A stretch of 64,000 bases of DNA, taken from assembly GCF_901000735.1 (NCBI RefSeq), contig NC_081550.1, positions 1,694,669 through 1,758,668 on the forward strand. The letters are read 5' to 3'. Numbering within the stretch: position 1 is the first letter of the stretch; each line of letters starts with the position of its first letter. The DNA is from Corylus avellana. Lineage: Eukaryota; Streptophyta; Magnoliopsida; Fagales; Betulaceae. Under the pieces are notes generated by a model. The model did not search any database and was not told the origin of the DNA. It worked only from the letters and a program-made list of their open reading frames with translations. Below are positions 23,001-35,200 of the stretch, one piece after another. The position numbers and the translations under genes are program-made.

Positions 23001-24362
23001 CAAGGACATTCACTAGCTGCAATTTAATAGTACATTTACAAATTCATAGAAATAAATTATTACCACCAACCCATTATACAGTACACGATGTTGATCACAA
23101 AACCAACAACCACAATCAACGAATGTGATCTGATCAGAACCAAAAGCGTCATTACATAATGACTCCACATTCTTGGAGAATGCCATCTCGCCCCTACTAC
23201 CCAAGTGATCCCTAGCATTATTCACCTGCTCGCACAGACTGTCAAGCTTCTTTTGCATGCTTGACAGCACCTGATCCTGAAGCAAAATTCGCACACCAGA
23301 GCTTAAACCACATAGGTCATTGCAACTTTCTCCACACACTGACAGATGAAAAGAATTGAGGTGGGGCGTGAATAGAAAAATTAGACAAAATTTCTATCAA
23401 TTTGGACTGAAACCCAAAAAAAAAGAATATCAAAGCATTCAATTCTATAAAATATTCTCAAAAGAACACAAGTATATTACAGATAGATGCAAAAGGGGAA
23501 AAAAGGAATAATTTACTCAATGATAATAAGTTACAGAACGAGTAAACAGCCACACTAAAAAAGAAAGGTACACAAACACAATTGTAGAACACACTGAAGT
23601 TAAAACATACCCATAAGCAGAACCACACAATTAAAAACCCTAATACATGTAATTAAGCATAAAATGAAAAACAACCTAACCAATTGATTTACCAAAAAAC
23701 TTAATAAAAAAAAAAAAAAAAACCGGACAGCCCAAGAAACTGCAGAACCATAGCAAATGGGGAAATCAGGCGCAAAATCAGCAATAAATGGATTTCAAAA
23801 CCATACCCATTTCTCAAATCAAGCACATACTAGTAATTACTGAGATATCTAAGTTGCCCTAAAAACTCTATAAATCATGCATTAAACCAGCAATTAACAG
23901 AACTAAACAACTAACTACAACGTACACGATTTAATGCCTTGAATTAATCCTTATGAAAGATTAAAAACTCTAATTACTAACCCTAAGCTCCACAGATTTC
24001 GTAAGCCGCCAAATGAGTCGGTTTTTCTTCGACTCCGCAGCGGCAACGCCGATCACCGCCACAATGAGGAACCTCTGGACCGGGCTGAATAGCTCCCAAG
24101 CAACAGCCTCGTCGCGGCTCAAGCCGCCCCCGACAGCCCTAGCCGAGCTCGCCTCTTCGGCATTGACGAGCCGCCCCTGGAGGGACACCCTGGCCATCCG
24201 CTTTGGCGGAGCGGGGATGGGGTAGCTCGACTGCGCAAAGCCGCCAGTGGAGAGCCGGCGCGAGGACGGGGAAGAGAACGGCGCGAGAGATACCAGAGCC
24301 GGAGGCAAAAACGCGTGAGCCGCGCATTCGAAGCCGTGATCCTGGTCGGCGGATTCTTCCAT
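20098..24362 (-). CDS. Unrecognised serine-rich, coiled-coil-containing protein (6 exons)
   Basis: Six exons, all phase 0 with GT-AG junctions: 23982-24362, 23064-23276, 22811-22954, 21153-21272, 20986-21072 and 20098-20544 (stop), giving 463 residues. The start MEESADQDHGFECAAHAF is the first ATG of the open GC-rich first exon. Seen: an Ala/Ser/Pro-rich N-terminus; a conserved-looking block LSRDEAVAWELFSPVQRFLI followed by ESKKNRLIWRLTKSVELR at about 95-127; short helical or coiled-coil segments (DQVLSSMQKKLDSLCEQVNN; RIAELEDIIRRKNTIITRLK); and a basic, Ser-rich disordered tail (SSRKSRRRHLTGSKDVTPQK). I do not recognise the family. A structural or cytoskeletal role would fit but is a guess. 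A 1.17-kb hAT element sits in intron 3. The exon structure rests on consistent splice signals and uniform phase. Confidence 0.8.
21592..22761. mobile_element. Non-autonomous hAT element (1170 bp) in an intron
   Basis: Bounded by 10-bp perfect terminal inverted repeats CAGGGGCGGA...TCCGCCCCTG, with weaker similarity beyond, and flanked by a perfect 8-bp target-site duplication GTAACAGG (21584-21591 and 22762-22769). An 8-bp duplication and CAGGG ends are diagnostic of hAT. No transposase frame is present, so movement would need enzyme supplied from elsewhere. It lies in intron 3 of the coiled-coil gene and contributes most of that 1.54-kb intron. Confidence 0.93.
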
Positions 24363-27304
24363 GAATGAAGCGAGTGAGAAAGAGAGAGAGAGATCAGGAG
24401 GAGCGTGATTGTTGCGACCGTTTCATTGAATTTGCGCTGTCCTTTCAAAAATTTTGAACTGAGATCTGAGAGGGAATTTGGGAAAGCACATAACATGGAA
24501 GGTGAACGTTGGCTGCTTTAACACGTGTTAGCCTACTATTTTCTTTCTTTAATTCATTATATAAAAAATTAATTAATTAAATATAGAGAATTTTTATCCA
24601 TTCAAATGGTGGAAAATAGATTTAGTTTCCAAGTAATTATTTATTTACTTGAATGCATAAGCAAGAGTATCTATTTCCGATACGGATGGACTAATCACTA
24701 ATAAATGCATCAAACCATTCATGCCATTCCTCCAAAAGTAGGGTTACATTATTGGTAATATAAATGAGTATTACCATGAATACAAGAAATTAGAATAGAA
24801 TGACCTTTTTTTATCTATCTATTTGGTGACAATATAAAAATAATCAAATTTCCTAAATAATGAAACCAGAATTTTGACCAAATTTTCTAAAATACGTACC
24901 CTTACTTGTAAAGATAAAATAAGAATAGTACTCCATTCTCTTAGTTGGCGCCGCACCCAACCATCTTGCAAGGGTGGTCAAACCACCCGATCCGATGGCT
25001 GCAACCATTCTTAATGTGTCATTTGTGGTGGTCATACTACCTCCAAAGTTTTAGTTGGGATTGCCAACCAGCCAATAAAAATGACGATTGATTTTTTATG
25101 ATAGTATTTCGAGACCTATTTGAGAGAATACCTATTCCCTATCATTTTGAAATGAATAATTATTTTTCATTTTAGAAGAATAGTTATTCTTAAGAAATAA
25201 TTATTTCTAGTAATAGTGGCGCAAAATACGTTGGTTTTTTTTTTTTTTTCTTCAAAGGGTGAAATAGGGGAATTACAATGGGAGAGGGGTATGGTCTTTC
25301 CACTTCAAAGGTAGCAAGTAATTCTATCTATTCCTTACAGTGGTTTTAGGGCCGAAGCTCCGTTTTCCTTATGTCCATTTCACAAAACAAACAGGTCCTA
25401 ATTCACTTAAGCAACATGGGCTTCGAGCTCAAGTCCAATATTTTCTGATGCATTTCACTTTAGCAAAACAAATGCTTTCTTTTTTCTTTTTTCTTTTTGT
25501 TTTTTTTTTTCACTTAAAAAATGAGATGACTTTTAATTATCTTATTTTTTGTTAGACGACTGTAATTCAATTTAATGATATTATAGTGAATATCAGCCAT
25601 TAAACCAATACTTGTAAAAAAAACAAAAAAAAAAAAAAAAAGTTAATTTTTATTACCACTTTAACTCTATTATGACCGTCTATACCAATCTACAGCATTA
25701 ACAAACAATTCAAAAACAAAACACTATATAAAAACACTTTTATATCACAATACTTTTTCAAAGAAAAAAAAAAAAAAAGGTACAAGTCTGCCCTAAGAGA
25801 AGGTTCATGTAGCTTTGAAGGACCCCAGCTTGTAAAAGTAATGTTCCTTGATGAGACCCCATGATACAGCTGTGAACGTCCCCAGACGCAAGTCTATGGC
25901 CTCTCTCTTGAAGGATAATGACGACAGCTATGACATGGTATTCATTTCCATTAAATATTAGGGTAATAGTAATATAGGGGGGGAGCTGGATAGTGACTTG
26001 TCATTTGCATCCACATATGCCCACCCCATGTCTCCATCTACCTCCTCCAACTCATTTTTCACTAGAATCACCTCAGTATATATATCACCAAGCTTTTCTT
26101 TGTCTTTTTCCTTAACACTTTTTTCCCCTTTTCTATAACTTACCAAGCCTACTTTGCAACAAAAACATGTAACCCAAGAGAGCGTCAATCAATGGCCTTA
26201 GAATGATGGAGGGGTCCTTTCAGGCCACTAAACTAGGGCAATAACTAATTTTGATAAACAAGCCAACCCCATTATAAAAAGGGTGTAGAAAAATTATGTG
26301 AGTAGACTTGGAAAAATGGTTTGGGCATTAATTATAGTTTTCTTACAAATTCAAATGGCAGTAGTTGTTATTATTATAATTATTATTATTTATGGAAATG
26401 AGTATTAGGCGAACTATCATGTAGGCATCTCACATTTAACTTGCTGACGCTATAAGTATTACGTGAACTGTCACCTCAATTTGTAAGAAATTTATAGTAA
26501 AAGTTGTAATGCTCGTAGGAGCACTCTTAATCTTGAACAAAACTACTGATACTCAAGACCATAAAATCATTCCGGGAAAAGAGAATGCATATAGAGCACA
26601 TGGTAATTAAGCAAAAAAGGGAAACAAAAAATGACATTTAAGAGGGAAAAAAAAAATAGAAAAAAAGGTTGAGAAATACTATTTCTTGGCCTCTCAACCA
26701 TCTTCCACCAATCTTCATCATTATTATTTTTTTTTTCAAATCCACCATTGAATCCGGTGGATTTGAAAATGGAGATTGATGAAATAGCATGTGTCAAAAA
26801 GGTAACATGGGAAGCTCATTAAACCAGGTTGAGCTTTGATGTTTGCTTCAGTCATCACTCCTGCCAAATATGTCAGAAAAGGCGAAACACCCACATTTCC
26901 CATGCTAGATAGACATTGATGGCATCCCTCTTTACATTCAAGAAAGAAAAATGTCCTTTGGAATTAAACCGTAATCTCTGTCTCTCTCTCTCTCTCTCTA
27001 GAAGGGAAAATTTATTTCATATGGTTAATCTCTGCAACTAAAAACACATTGTGTGCACTAGAAAAATTAACTGTACAGATTTGCTTTCTATAATGGCATC
27101 AATAGGTGTGGATCTTTTACAGTTAACTATCAGTAGCCTTTTAACCCTTTACACCCACACATTTCATAGTAAACTACATGCTACTTTTTCAGTGCAAAAT
27201 AGAACCCAGCTAAGATTAGCTTTCTATCTTCTTTCCACATTCTCATGGTGGTGTACAAAAAGCAAGTCAGACACACAGACAGACAGAGAGACAGGCCTTT
27301 TGTG
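24363..27304. other. Intergenic stretch, no gene seen
   Basis: AT-rich DNA with poly-T/poly-A runs (about 25235, 25622, 25758) and a TCTCTC run near 26985. The first 200 bp include the presumed promoter and 5' leader of the coiled-coil gene (GAGAGA at about 24380). No exon with coding support was found on either strand. Confidence 0.55.
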
Positions 27305-29646
27305 CTATTGCTGCTGCTTGTTTGAACACGTACACCTTGATCGGTTATTGGAAAGTGTCTGACAAAATAAAAAAACAAAGAATCAATGAGAAGGTTAAAC
27401 TAATAAGGGCTCGTTTGCTAATGCTTTTTAGAAAGTGTTTTCTGCTTTTTGATTGTATATAACGTAAAGGTTAAAGTAGTTTTAAATGTTTTGTGAGTTA
27501 AATTGTTTGTTAATGCTTTTAATTTTTTACTAAAGAAAAAACAAAGGTCTTAAAAAGTATTAGGAAACGAGCCCTTAGTTTTTGCGAGGATTTAGTTCAT
27601 ATTCATGCAAGAGTTTTTGTAATCTACCTGGACTTGTTTTTGAAGGTCTTTAATGTACTCAACTGCTAAATCTAGCATGTCTGCTGTGTTTGTTTGCTGC
27701 AAAGAATTAGGAGAATCGAAATATATGAGCCCCCACAAAAAGGAATCTACAGACTACAAGGGACAAATGCAAGAGAAGTTTCTACCTTGTCCATGTTGGG
27801 TACAAGATCTTGCAGCTTCCTCATCCTTTCACTGATTCTGGTTCTTCTAACCTAAAAAAATTTGACAAGACAGATGAACGTGTAAAGGGTTGAACCATTG
27901 ATGATCAACAAGTGCAGTCAATGGCCAAACAATAAAGAGATGAAAGTGATGGGACCAAAAGTAAGTGCACTCACATTTGCCCTACCTCTAAGCATAAAAT
28001 TCTCCAAAAAGCTACACATTCGGTTAGCCGAAATAGCTAAGGATTTGTTGAGTGCTACGGTACTCGGACAAATATTTCAACAATGCATAAGATAAATTAA
28101 TAAAAAATAATAATATTTTAAATAAAATTGTAAAAGTTAATTAAAATGTCAAGTTGAATGCTTAAAAAAAGTGGGTAACTAAATTTTTTTAAAAAAAATG
28201 TGTTCTTTATCTAAACGTTTGTTGAACCGGATGTAAATGCTCTTACCCTCTCGGCGATGCTTCGCGGGTGAGTGGCACAGCCCCGCTTAGCTCGAATCTT
28301 ACAAGGTACAGAATCTTGGAGCTGCAAAAACTTTTCAATGGCAACCATCTCTGCTGCAGTTTTTGGCAAACTCATGTGGTGAGCCAAAACAGTAGGAGGG
28401 CGATTTCCAGACTCCATATTCTGATCAACAACAAAAACTCTGATCAGATAATAAGATTATAGAAAGCAAAACCCAATGAATCACATATATCCTACCTGAG
28501 TTTCTGACATGTTTATATTGGAAAATGGCTTTTCATCATCATCTACAAGTGATTTAAGACCAGCTGTGATATTATCTGAAATCATCGCCGTGTCATCCCA
28601 AGAACCCATTGAGAAACCTGTGACATAGTTGTCACCACGGCTTTCACCAAAAACTCCACTGTCTGGATTGTTTGCTGCCATGTTTTTGTCCTCGATTTCA
28701 GCTATTGGACTCATTACCCCTGCTGAAGAAGGAGGCCCTGCTGAGTAATTCTTCAACCTGCTTACAGAAGAAAAAGATGCTTCTTCCTTAGTGCTCTTAC
28801 CGCCTCCAAAATTTCCCATGCCTCTCATTGCAGCATAGCCTGCCAATTGCTAAGAATTGTTTAGCATCATTCCAAATTTGTAACCATTACCAGAAATTTC
28901 AAAATAAAAATTTCAAGAGCAAAAACTGCTCATTTCTGCATCTAAGATCGTAGCTTAAGCAACCAAAATCTATCTAAATTTTTTCTAGTAATTTGAAACA
29001 AAATCCGTACTAAATTGTGTTCTGCAGATAAAAAGGATAAAGGCAATGAGTTAAAAGTAAGAAACAAACATCAAGTTGGAAAATTAAATAGGAACGTACT
29101 GTTTTCAACATTGATGTGGGAGAACAATCCGGCAGGCGAGCTACTATGCCGAATAAGGCTGGAACTATTACCACCACCGCCGGACTTCATCTGCGTCAAT
29201 GGATCCATCCCCATTGAATTCAAGCCCTGATTCGGCAAAGGCAGTCTCGATGGAGTTTGGTAAAAACTCTGAGAAGTAGAGCCATAGTTGCTCTGCTGCT
29301 GAAGAACTCTTGCTGCTTCGTTATGTATTGATTGCATAAACTGCGTTGGCTGGCTATTACCCTCTTTTGCACTCACTTCTGATGCATCATCTTCTGTGCC
29401 TCCATCGGCAGCAGCACCACCGCCGCCGCCGCTGCCACCGGACATAAACCGAGCGAAGATTTGCTCTGTTTCGGGGCTCGTAGGCCGGCTGAAGAATTGT
29501 TCGCAGAATTCTCTGTCCATTATGTTTGAAAAGTACGAACTTGGGGCCGACCGGTACCGCGTCAAGCCGGAGTTCATCTGGTTTTGCTGATGTTGGGCTT
29601 GATGTTCGTTAAAATTATGATGATGTCGTTGAAGATCTGACTCCAT
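27305..29646 (-). CDS. bHLH transcription factor of the FBH/AKS (bHLH122/bHLH130-like) group
   Basis: Six exons: 29100-29646, 28496-28839, 28247-28420, 27786-27851, 27628-27696, 27305-27358 (stop); the first junction splits a codon and the others are phase 0; 417 residues. The start is MESDLQRHHHN, as in FBH3-type proteins; an upstream in-frame ATG (29670) would add eight lysine-rich residues. N-terminal signatures: GLTRYRSAPSSYFSN, RPTSPETEQIF and LIRHSSSPAGLFSHINVEN. The bHLH runs from KIRAKRGCATHPRSIAERVR through RISERMRKLQDLVPNMDKQ to NTADMLDLAVEYIKDLQ (about residues 335-397), with Arg at the usual His-5 position, typical of this group. The tail CTCSNK is also typical. Arabidopsis relatives promote CONSTANS transcription and guard-cell K+ channel genes and are regulated by ABA-dependent phosphorylation (family knowledge). 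Confidence 0.92.
27404..27577. mobile_element. 174-bp MITE in the last intron of the bHLH gene
   Basis: Ends are inverted repeats: left TAAGGGCTCGTTTGCTAATG, right reads in reverse complement TAAGGGCTCGTTTCCTAATA, i.e. 18 of 20 matching. GGGCTCGTTTG termini are typical of Tourist/Harbinger-like plant MITEs. A clean direct target-site duplication is not evident, because TAA/TTA are part of the palindrome. No coding capacity. It lies wholly within the intron between 27359 and 27627. Confidence 0.8.
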
Positions 29647-30330
29647 TTGCTTCTCTCTTTTTTTCTTCAATTCTCTTCCATGAAAGCTTGAATTATTGAA
29701 GAACGAAGCTTGGTTTTTGAAGATTTCCTTTTGAACCTTATGATGAAATCAAAATCTCAGGAAATCAGAAAAGCTCTTGAAAACCACCAACAAGAACAGA
29801 GTTTGTCCCTGCTTTGTTTCTAAGATAAAGTAGTTCCCAGAAAAATTATATAGAGGTTTTTCAGCTGATTCATGTGGATCTAACACCAAATACTAAACCC
29901 AAATTCACACAATCTACTTGGACTGAGAATACACAGCTATTAAAGCAGCCTTAGAAACAGAGGAAGACAGACTCTCATAATACAGAGTTGTTTTTTTGGG
30001 CGAAGTACCGCGACAATTTTCCTCATAAACACGAACAACCATCAAATCTGATAACAACCCAGTTTCCCACTTGTGAATCTGAACCACCCAGCTGAAGAAG
30101 ATAACAACAAAATAAATCAGTAAAATAACAATTGAAAAAAAAAAAAAAAGAATATCAGACTGGAAACTCAGAACAAGAAGAAAAGCCAACTTCTCTCTCT
30201 CTCTCACTCTCTCAAAAATCTGTCTCTGTCTCTCCCTCTACAAGTGCTGCTGGGAGTGGAGGAGGAGGTGGTGGTGGTGATGCCAGTGAGTGAAGAGAGA
30301 GAAAGTGAAAACCACATAAAACATTTTTCT
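29647..30330 (-). promoter_or_regulatory. 5' leader and proximal upstream region of the bHLH gene
   Basis: Upstream of the start codon the minus strand is rich in GA/AG runs (+ strand TCTCTCTC at about 30190-30232) and GGTGGTGGT, as often found around plant transcription start sites. No confident TATA box or start site was identified. Confidence 0.4.
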
Positions 30331-32109
30331 TTCCTCTTCCATGATTCAACCAATGAGAAGTGAACAGAGGACAGAAATCTAGGTCTCTCGGATTTGATTA
30401 TTCTTTTACAATAATGACCTCTGCAGTTGAATATTTTCTCTGAATACCCATAGTTTTGGAGAAGTGGCTGGGTTATTCACACCTCAGCTTGCATATGAAA
30501 GGATTGCGTGCTTGAACATTAGATTACTCCTATTTTTAGAAGTAAAGTTAGGTTTTGGTGATAATGACTATTACATCCTTGTTGGACCACCACATATGTG
30601 AATTATTTTCAGACACTAACAGACAATTGTAACATTTTCTGCCAGCCACTGTTGAGAAGACACAGTTTCTTTTGAATTTAGTCTATTGAATTCACACCCG
30701 TCTTTAAATATGTGATTCTCACTAGGATTAATGAAGCATGTAAAATGTATGTAAAAATCGTGTGTTCTTAAGAACAACCGTCAATTTAATAGATCAATTG
30801 AAAAAAATTTCTTCAATCTAGTTTACAAGAAAACTTTTTGTCATCTTCATTGCCCCGTTGTTTTTTTGGGTGCAAGAAAGTGTATGTGTATCAATGATTA
30901 GAAAGTAATTCAGAAGGATTTGAAGCCCAATTTAAGAAAAAGTGGCAATTGATCTTGTTAGTGCAAAAGGGTTCTCTAAGTTTTGCATTCTTCTGGAGAG
31001 TGATTAGAACAGGCAAAAGACACAACAAGTACTTAGTCAATACCCAAATAATTCACCTTCAGTAATGGTTCCTCCTGATGATTACATAGCAAAAAGGATG
31101 ACTGTAGTACAATCAAAACTTGTTGACTATTGTTCAATCAAAATTCCTACCTAAAGGACTGTTATTATAAATGCATATTGATTTTTGTAATGACAAATTT
31201 TTCCACGTTCTTCAAATTAGTGTATTAATCTGACATTTGTCGTTAAATAACGTGATTCGCACATGTAATTTTAATATAATTACATAATGTATATCCTTAA
31301 AGCTCAAATATCACGTGTTTTAAGAACATATGTTAATTTAATAAACTAAATTAAAAGAATTTTCTTAAATCAAATTTGAGGGAAAACTTTATCCTTTTTG
31401 TTATTTCTTTCATCTCCCTATACAACATGCATTTGGAGATTAAAAAAGAAAAAGAAAAAGAAACCTTGAGTTGAACTTTATGACAAATGAGGATTTGCTG
31501 CTGATGGAACCAGAAGAGTTCTCAATGCAACTGCCACTTCTGAAGATGATCAACAATGCTGCTATTGGTTTATTAAATTTCTTTATATTAATAACATAAT
31601 TCATAATGTTCTTTTCCTTTTAAAGCAAATTAGAGAACAAGAGAGAATAGGAGATCACGAGGATCATGACCTTTGGGGAAGGGGAAAAAGGGAGAGGGAG
31701 ATCAGGAGGGGAATAGGAATGCTTCTATAATTATTCCTAAAGGCAGCCCATTTAGTCATTGGGCACTCATGAGGAGCTACAACTTTTGTGAATTTTGGAG
31801 GTGAACTAATGATGATGCTGAAATTTGTACGGCCAATTTTATACTGAGGAGGACCTACAATTAATGAGAAGACTAGCTTAGAGGCATGTCGGGAATATCC
31901 TCAATGCCTAAATCACTAGAGAACTCGGGAAAAACCATTCTTCCTTGAGAGGAAGAAGTTTTGGGATGAGTGTGTTTCGAATAGGCAAATGAAGTGTTTA
32001 CCTTCTTTTTTGAACCATGTTCCCTCTCGTCAAAGGTGATTCCTCTTTTGTATGATTATGCCATGTGTCGTCTTTTAATTGGTTTGCGTATGGCTTGTCC
32101 CTGAAGTAA

Positions 32110-32207
32110 GGGCACAGGCACTAGCAAGAAGTGTTTCCAACAGCCCTTTATCTGTTACGGGCACAGGCACTAGCAAGAAGTGTTCCCAACAACCCTTTAT
32201 ATGTTAC
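32110..32207. repeat. 49-bp tandem duplication (two units)
   Basis: Two adjacent units of 49 bp beginning GGGCACAGGCACTAGCAAG and ending TGTTAC, with a few mismatches (TTTCC/TTCCC, CAGCC/CAACC). Confidence 0.85.
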
Positions 32208-35200
32208 AGGTCAAGTATCATTAAATGCTAACTACCCCTTTGATTAATGGAAAAATGTGCTTTCGTCAAAGTTTAAATCATTTTAAGCGAGGCGAGTGAT
32301 TGAGTACTTCGCACCTTAGTGCAATTCTTTTGTAGCTGCCGAAATGACGTTATTGAGCCGATCTAGACATGTGCTTATCAACACTTGAAGTGGATTGCTT
32401 GGCCGAGACTTGGGAGAATAAAATCCAGGTGCATCAAAATTAGGTTTGTCAAGGAGAAGGCAAATGTCAGAGATGATAGAAGCAATTGAGCAGTTAGTAG
32501 GGTCTCTTAATTTGTAATGTTAGATTATTCACCAACTGTGGCGTGGTTCGTTTACTCTTGCGATTGTGGGCTAGCTGTAATGTTGAAGTTGAGCTTGCAA
32601 AAACTTAAGCAGTAATTATTTAAAAAAAAATTAAAAACATATTAATATTTTAACACTTTTCTCTCACATGTAGAACTAGATAATACGTAGACTATTATAA
32701 TGAAAATGAGATATAAATTTTGGGGACAATGTTTGAACTAAAAATATTTTCTTGAATATCTTGTTAAATTACTCAAAAACTTAAATTGATAGAAAATGAT
32801 GAATTTATTTATTGAAATTAATAGTTTATCAATAATAATGATGATTGTGTGACACCCTTAACAATATGTATATAAATTATTGGACACCCTTTCATTGTAA
32901 ACCGGTTTTCAAGGGTAACTTTCTACTTAAAGTTTGTATCATTTTGGATCGGACGCAATTTGTCGAGTATGAATCGAGTGGATTGCGGTTTTGTAGTCAA
33001 GTCACAGAGGGGTCGAAAAGGGAGTGACTTATATGCTTGATTAAAATATATTGGTATTCTATATGGACATAGTATTAAGTCATTGAATGCAAGTAAATGA
33101 GTAGAGCCAGCAAAAGAAAAATGACTATCATCAGGTCAGTGTCATTAGAGTGAGACCCCATCTTAAGTACAAGGTTAACCATGTATATACAATTAGCACT
33201 TAAATATTCCCATTATAAGCCGATTTTCAAAGATGAGTTTTACATAACCAAAAAAGAAAAGAAAAAGAAAATCAACATAAATGGAAGAAAAACACTAATT
33301 TGCTTTAAGATGACCACGATTTTAAAGACCAAATTATAATTTTATCAAACGCTTAATTTTAAAGGCCGAATTATAAGTGGCGGTGCCCTTACGGCGGTCT
33401 ACGACTCTACGCGGACGATGAAATATTGTATATGAACACCTTTTTCTTTAACTTTAAGCATCATCAACAAAATCAAACAATAATTAATACGTGGGATAAA
33501 GTGGACTTTCATCACCCTGCCAAAGAAAAGAAAAACCTCCATCACTTTTGGAGATAGATAAAGGACAAAAAATAATAATAATAATAATATCTTATGATTT
33601 TTAACTTTTGAGAAAATTATTTTTATGCTTAATTCCATGAGAAAGTGCTACATGTGCAGAGGAATTTTCTTTGAAGTAAAGAGTAAAAAGAATAGTTTCT
33701 TTTGCTAGCTAGTGAGGGGACCTTTGGCGCACGCGGAGGCTGATAACCATTTCTGCAATTACTATATATATTTTTGGGGCCCCTAGGCTTTCAAAATATT
33801 ATAATAAAGTGGACACACTTCTGCTAAACAACAAAAAACTACCCCTTTCTTAGTCATAATTAATTAATTATGTAATGTTAAGGGTCAATTTGTTTTGTTG
33901 TCATCATTAATTTATTATGTATTATTTTTTCATATCATAAGGAAAAAGAAAAGCCCACAACTTCTCCACCAACAAAGGTATGCTGGTTGTATAAGGTATT
34001 TAATAAATTATTGTCATATATATATATATAAATAAAAACGTAGTTAAGATAAAGACAAATTTTTTCTCTAAATTGAGTTAGATAAATTTTCTCCAATTTA
34101 AGTCTAGAGAAAAGTTTGGTCATTTCAATTGATAAAACTTTTTTTTTTATCCCTTTTATTTTTTCTTTTCATGATTAAAAACATTAACATACAATCTAAA
34201 ACATGAAATACTTTTACCTTTATATTATATCAAAATCTTTTTCTTTTCTTTAAAAAAAAAAAAAAAAAAAATATTAACAAACCAATATACTTAATATTAA
34301 GATTAATTATAATCTTAATATAAGTTTATAATTAATCATTTTTTTTCATATATTATCTAGAGGTCGGCAAGGAAAAAAAGATTTAAAATTACTAGCTAAA
34401 TGACAATATGCATGTGGGCTTTAAGGATAGGAAATGATGGGAACGTAGGTTGAATGAAAGTGGTACTCAAATCAATGTACTTTTCCCAAAAAAATCTTTC
34501 ACTTTGAGCTTCCTTAAAAAGTTATTTTTAGCTTAAGATGGTAATGCACGTGTCATCCCATTTAATTATGGATTAAGTTGACCTTAAATAAGATTAAGTG
34601 CCAGCAGGCAGCAACCTAACCAATTAGAATCTCCAAATGTGATTGACACCTTAATCTACTGTGTTTTAGATCTTAATCCTTAATCAAATCACTAAACGAC
34701 AACCCCCATTGAGTGGAGGTTAAGCACCTCTCCATATATATAAAATTAGAGATTGTGTCGTCTAATCAGGAGAGATTTGATTACTATTGCTTACTTTATT
34801 CTTGTTGTGCCATTTCTTGACAATGTGATGAATTTGGGGCCCATTTTGGTATCTAATTTGAATTATGTCATTGTCTTTAGCCACTTTTGGGGTAAAAATA
34901 AATTTAGGTCATCCCCATACTTTGTTAGGTAAGATCGGGTTTTCATTAAAGGTTGCAACAAAAGTTATTCGCAATATATATTTTTAGATTGTGACTAATT
35001 AAATTTACCATTTTTAGTCTTGTCGGTGTCAACAAATTACCGTTCTCGGGGTTCAGTAACTAAGCAGGGGACTGAATCGAAATATTTTATTGGGAGTCAA
35101 AGTGAGAAATATATTAAGATTTAAAGTTTAATTAATATATAAAAATTAAATAAAACTAGTATCCATTCTGTGTTAACAACTGTTTCGATTCGACTGTCTA

